DNA from: Microbulbifer thermotolerans
GTDB taxonomy: Bacteria > Pseudomonadota > Gammaproteobacteria > Pseudomonadales > Cellvibrionaceae
Reading direction: 5' to 3'
Length of the DNA stretch: 64,000 bases
Assembly (NCBI RefSeq): GCF_900112305.1
Contig: NZ_FOKT01000009.1
Location: forward strand, 62,001 to 126,000
Shown here piece after piece: positions 63,010 to 64,000 of the stretch (within the stretch, counting starts at the first letter, position 1; each line of letters opens with the position of its first letter). The translations under genes were made by a program, and so were the position numbers. Under the pieces are notes generated by a model that worked only from the letters and a program-made list of their open reading frames with translations, was not told where the DNA came from and did no database searches.

Positions 63010-63687
63010 TTAACGCGCCAGCAGTAACTGCAAGCGGTTGCCCACGCTGAGGGCGCGATCGGCCAGATCGCCGACCCACTCGATAATCCGGTAGAGGAAT
63101 ATCACATCCACCGGCGGCAGGTCTTTCTCGATGGCAAACAGGGCTGCACGAATTTCCACTTCCAGCTTGTCGGATTTGCGCTCCAGTTCGTCCAGTTCTT
63201 CGATCATACGCCGGACGATATCCACTTCGCGGCCGGCGAAACCGCTTTCCAGCAGCTCATCCAATTCGTTGATCGCGCGCAGGGCTTGCGCGGAAGTGGC
63301 GACGGCGCTGTCGACGAAGGTCTTCATCAGCGGCTGGAGAGGGGCGGGAATCTGCATCTTGCGGCCGATCGCCAAGCCGGCGATATCCTGGGCGGTGTTG
63401 GCCACCTCGTCCTGAGCGTGCAGCAGCACTAGCAGGTCGGACCGGGATACCGGCATAAACAGACTGTCAGGCAAGTGTAAGCGCAGGTCTTTTTTGATGT
63501 CGTCGGCGCGGTTCTCCGCGGCGGAGATGCGTTGCTGCACAATTTCCGCCTCGGTGAGGTCTCCGCGCATCAGTGCCTCGAAAAAGGGAACCAGATCCGC
63601 CGAGGCCTCGTGGGCCGTGGCCATGTGCTTTTCGATCGGTTTTATCGGCGAGCGGCCAAACAGGTTGGCGATATTGGACAGGGGCAT
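63010..63687 (-). CDS. PhoU-like DUF47 / TIGR00153 protein, partner of Pit
   Basis: 225 residues. All-helical PhoU-like protein of TIGR00153; family stretches are FFEALMRGDLTEAEIVQQRIS (~34-54), AENRADDIKKDLRLHLPDSLFMPVSRSDLL and DIVRRMIEELDELERKSDKLE, plus VIFLYRIIEWVGDLADRALSVG. It is found next to Pit carriers and is thought to regulate them. ATG 63687 has AAGGAG 7-8 bases upstream. It is the first gene of the two-gene operon with Pit. Confidence 0.94.
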   Translation of the reverse strand: MPLSNIANLFGRSPIKPIEKHMATAHEASADLVPFFEALMRGDLTEAEIVQQRISAAENRADDIKKDLRLHLPDSLFMPVSRSDLLVLLHAQDEVANTAQDIAGLAIGRKMQIPAPLQPLMKTFVDSAVATSAQALRAINELDELLESGFAGREVDIVRRMIEELDELERKSDKLEVEIRAALFAIEKDLPPVDVIFLYRIIEWVGDLADRALSVGNRLQLLLAR

Positions 63688-63900
63688 GGTGAGCTCCTTT
63701 GTAGAACATCTGGGAACCACTGAGTGCCCCCGCAGTGCCACTGCGGTGAGTTTCAGGGAACCCTCGGGTGCGAAATGGCCGGCATGGTACCCCAAGTTGC
63801 CGCAAAATCGGTAACCTAGCGGTCACAGCGCACTGTTGCAGGGTGCGGATAAAGCTACAATGCGCGGTTGGCAGCAAAAGGATAGACGGGGGTTTTCCCT

Positions 63901-64000
63901 ATGACAGTGAGCAAAGCGGTGAACCGGATTCTGGATTTACCCGGGTTGCTGGACGACTTAGTAGCCCAGGGCTATGTGAGCCGCCAGGACGCCAATCGCC
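63901..64000 (+). CDS. Start of a probable GspE/PilB-type secretion ATPase (runs off the window)
   Basis: Only 33 codons (MTVSKAVNRILDLPGLLDDL ... SRQDANR) are present. The pattern of a short N-terminal helical segment (LLDDLVAQGYVSRQDA) resembles the MshEN/N-terminal domain of GspE/PulE-type ATPases. In Pseudomonas the same gene order (argA, argE, Pit, DUF47) is followed by such an ATPase. Too little sequence for certainty. Confidence 0.5.
   Translation, partial: MTVSKAVNRILDLPGLLDDLVAQGYVSRQDANR

Noticed and set aside
1-64000. CRISPR arrays, tRNA or rRNA genes, insertion sequences, prophage genes
   Set aside because: Looked for by eye in intergenic sequence on both strands; no regularly spaced repeats, cloverleaf-like genes, transposase or phage frames were found.

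Overview
The window looks like a chromosomal segment of a marine gammaproteobacterium related to Pseudomonas and the Cellvibrionales, with Microbulbifer as my best guess. This is an inference from moderately high GC, the Pseudomonas-like order rpiA/ilvA, ptsP-rppH-HAD and argA-argE-pit-DUF47-secretion ATPase, the 6S RNA between zapA and fau, and a Shewanella/Vibrio-type TonB operon. No tRNA, rRNA, CRISPR array, insertion sequence or prophage was seen.

Layout. 1-3047: an RND efflux permease (truncated by the window edge) and its membrane fusion protein, on the minus strand. 3296-5977: a lipoprotein M1 aminopeptidase. 6476-8795: two AT-richer orphan genes of unknown function, the most accessory-looking part of the window. 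9177-11097: purine salvage (AzgA-type permease and a phosphoribosyltransferase). 11456-20443: scattered small metabolic, envelope and regulatory genes (cupin, GST, Ntn amidase, DUF1993, LCAD-type acyl-CoA dehydrogenase, DUF937-OmpA fusion, AraC regulator, DUF4168, SLT lipoprotein). 20452-25000: divergent rpiA/ilvA, a 45-codon membrane-protein gene, fau, 6S RNA, zapA and a coiled-coil gene. 25098-29517: ygfB-pepP-ubiH-ubiI, an overlapping operon for ubiquinone hydroxylation.

29689-34639: GlpG-like rhomboid, CNNM/CBS protein, CBS protein and the glycine cleavage genes gcvT-gcvH. 34730-38581: ptsP and rppH on the minus strand with a divergent HAD phosphatase. 38626-41473: imelysin-like lipoprotein, then a GlxA-type regulator overlapping an isochorismatase-fold hydrolase. 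41638-47038: a cell-wall block of three tandem YcbB-type L,D-transpeptidases followed by MepK. 47299-50516: NRDE protein and lgt-thyA-folA. 50804-56860: a complete TonB energising operon (DUF3450, TtpC-like channel, ExbB, ExbD, TonB, TPR) plus a separate second tonB. 56903-61558: branched-chain and arginine synthesis (ilvD, argA, argE). 61722-63687: Pit phosphate transporter and its PhoU-like partner. 63901-end: start of a probable GspE/PilB-type ATPase.

Most of the window is conserved housekeeping sequence. The parts most worth a second look are the orphan pair at 6476-8795, the transpeptidase triplication with its odd repeat-bearing spacer, the rppH frame that lacks a conventional start at the usual place, and the small gene with its very long hairpin at 23083-23286. 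I do not see a clear-cut new multi-gene system; the orphan pair is the best candidate.
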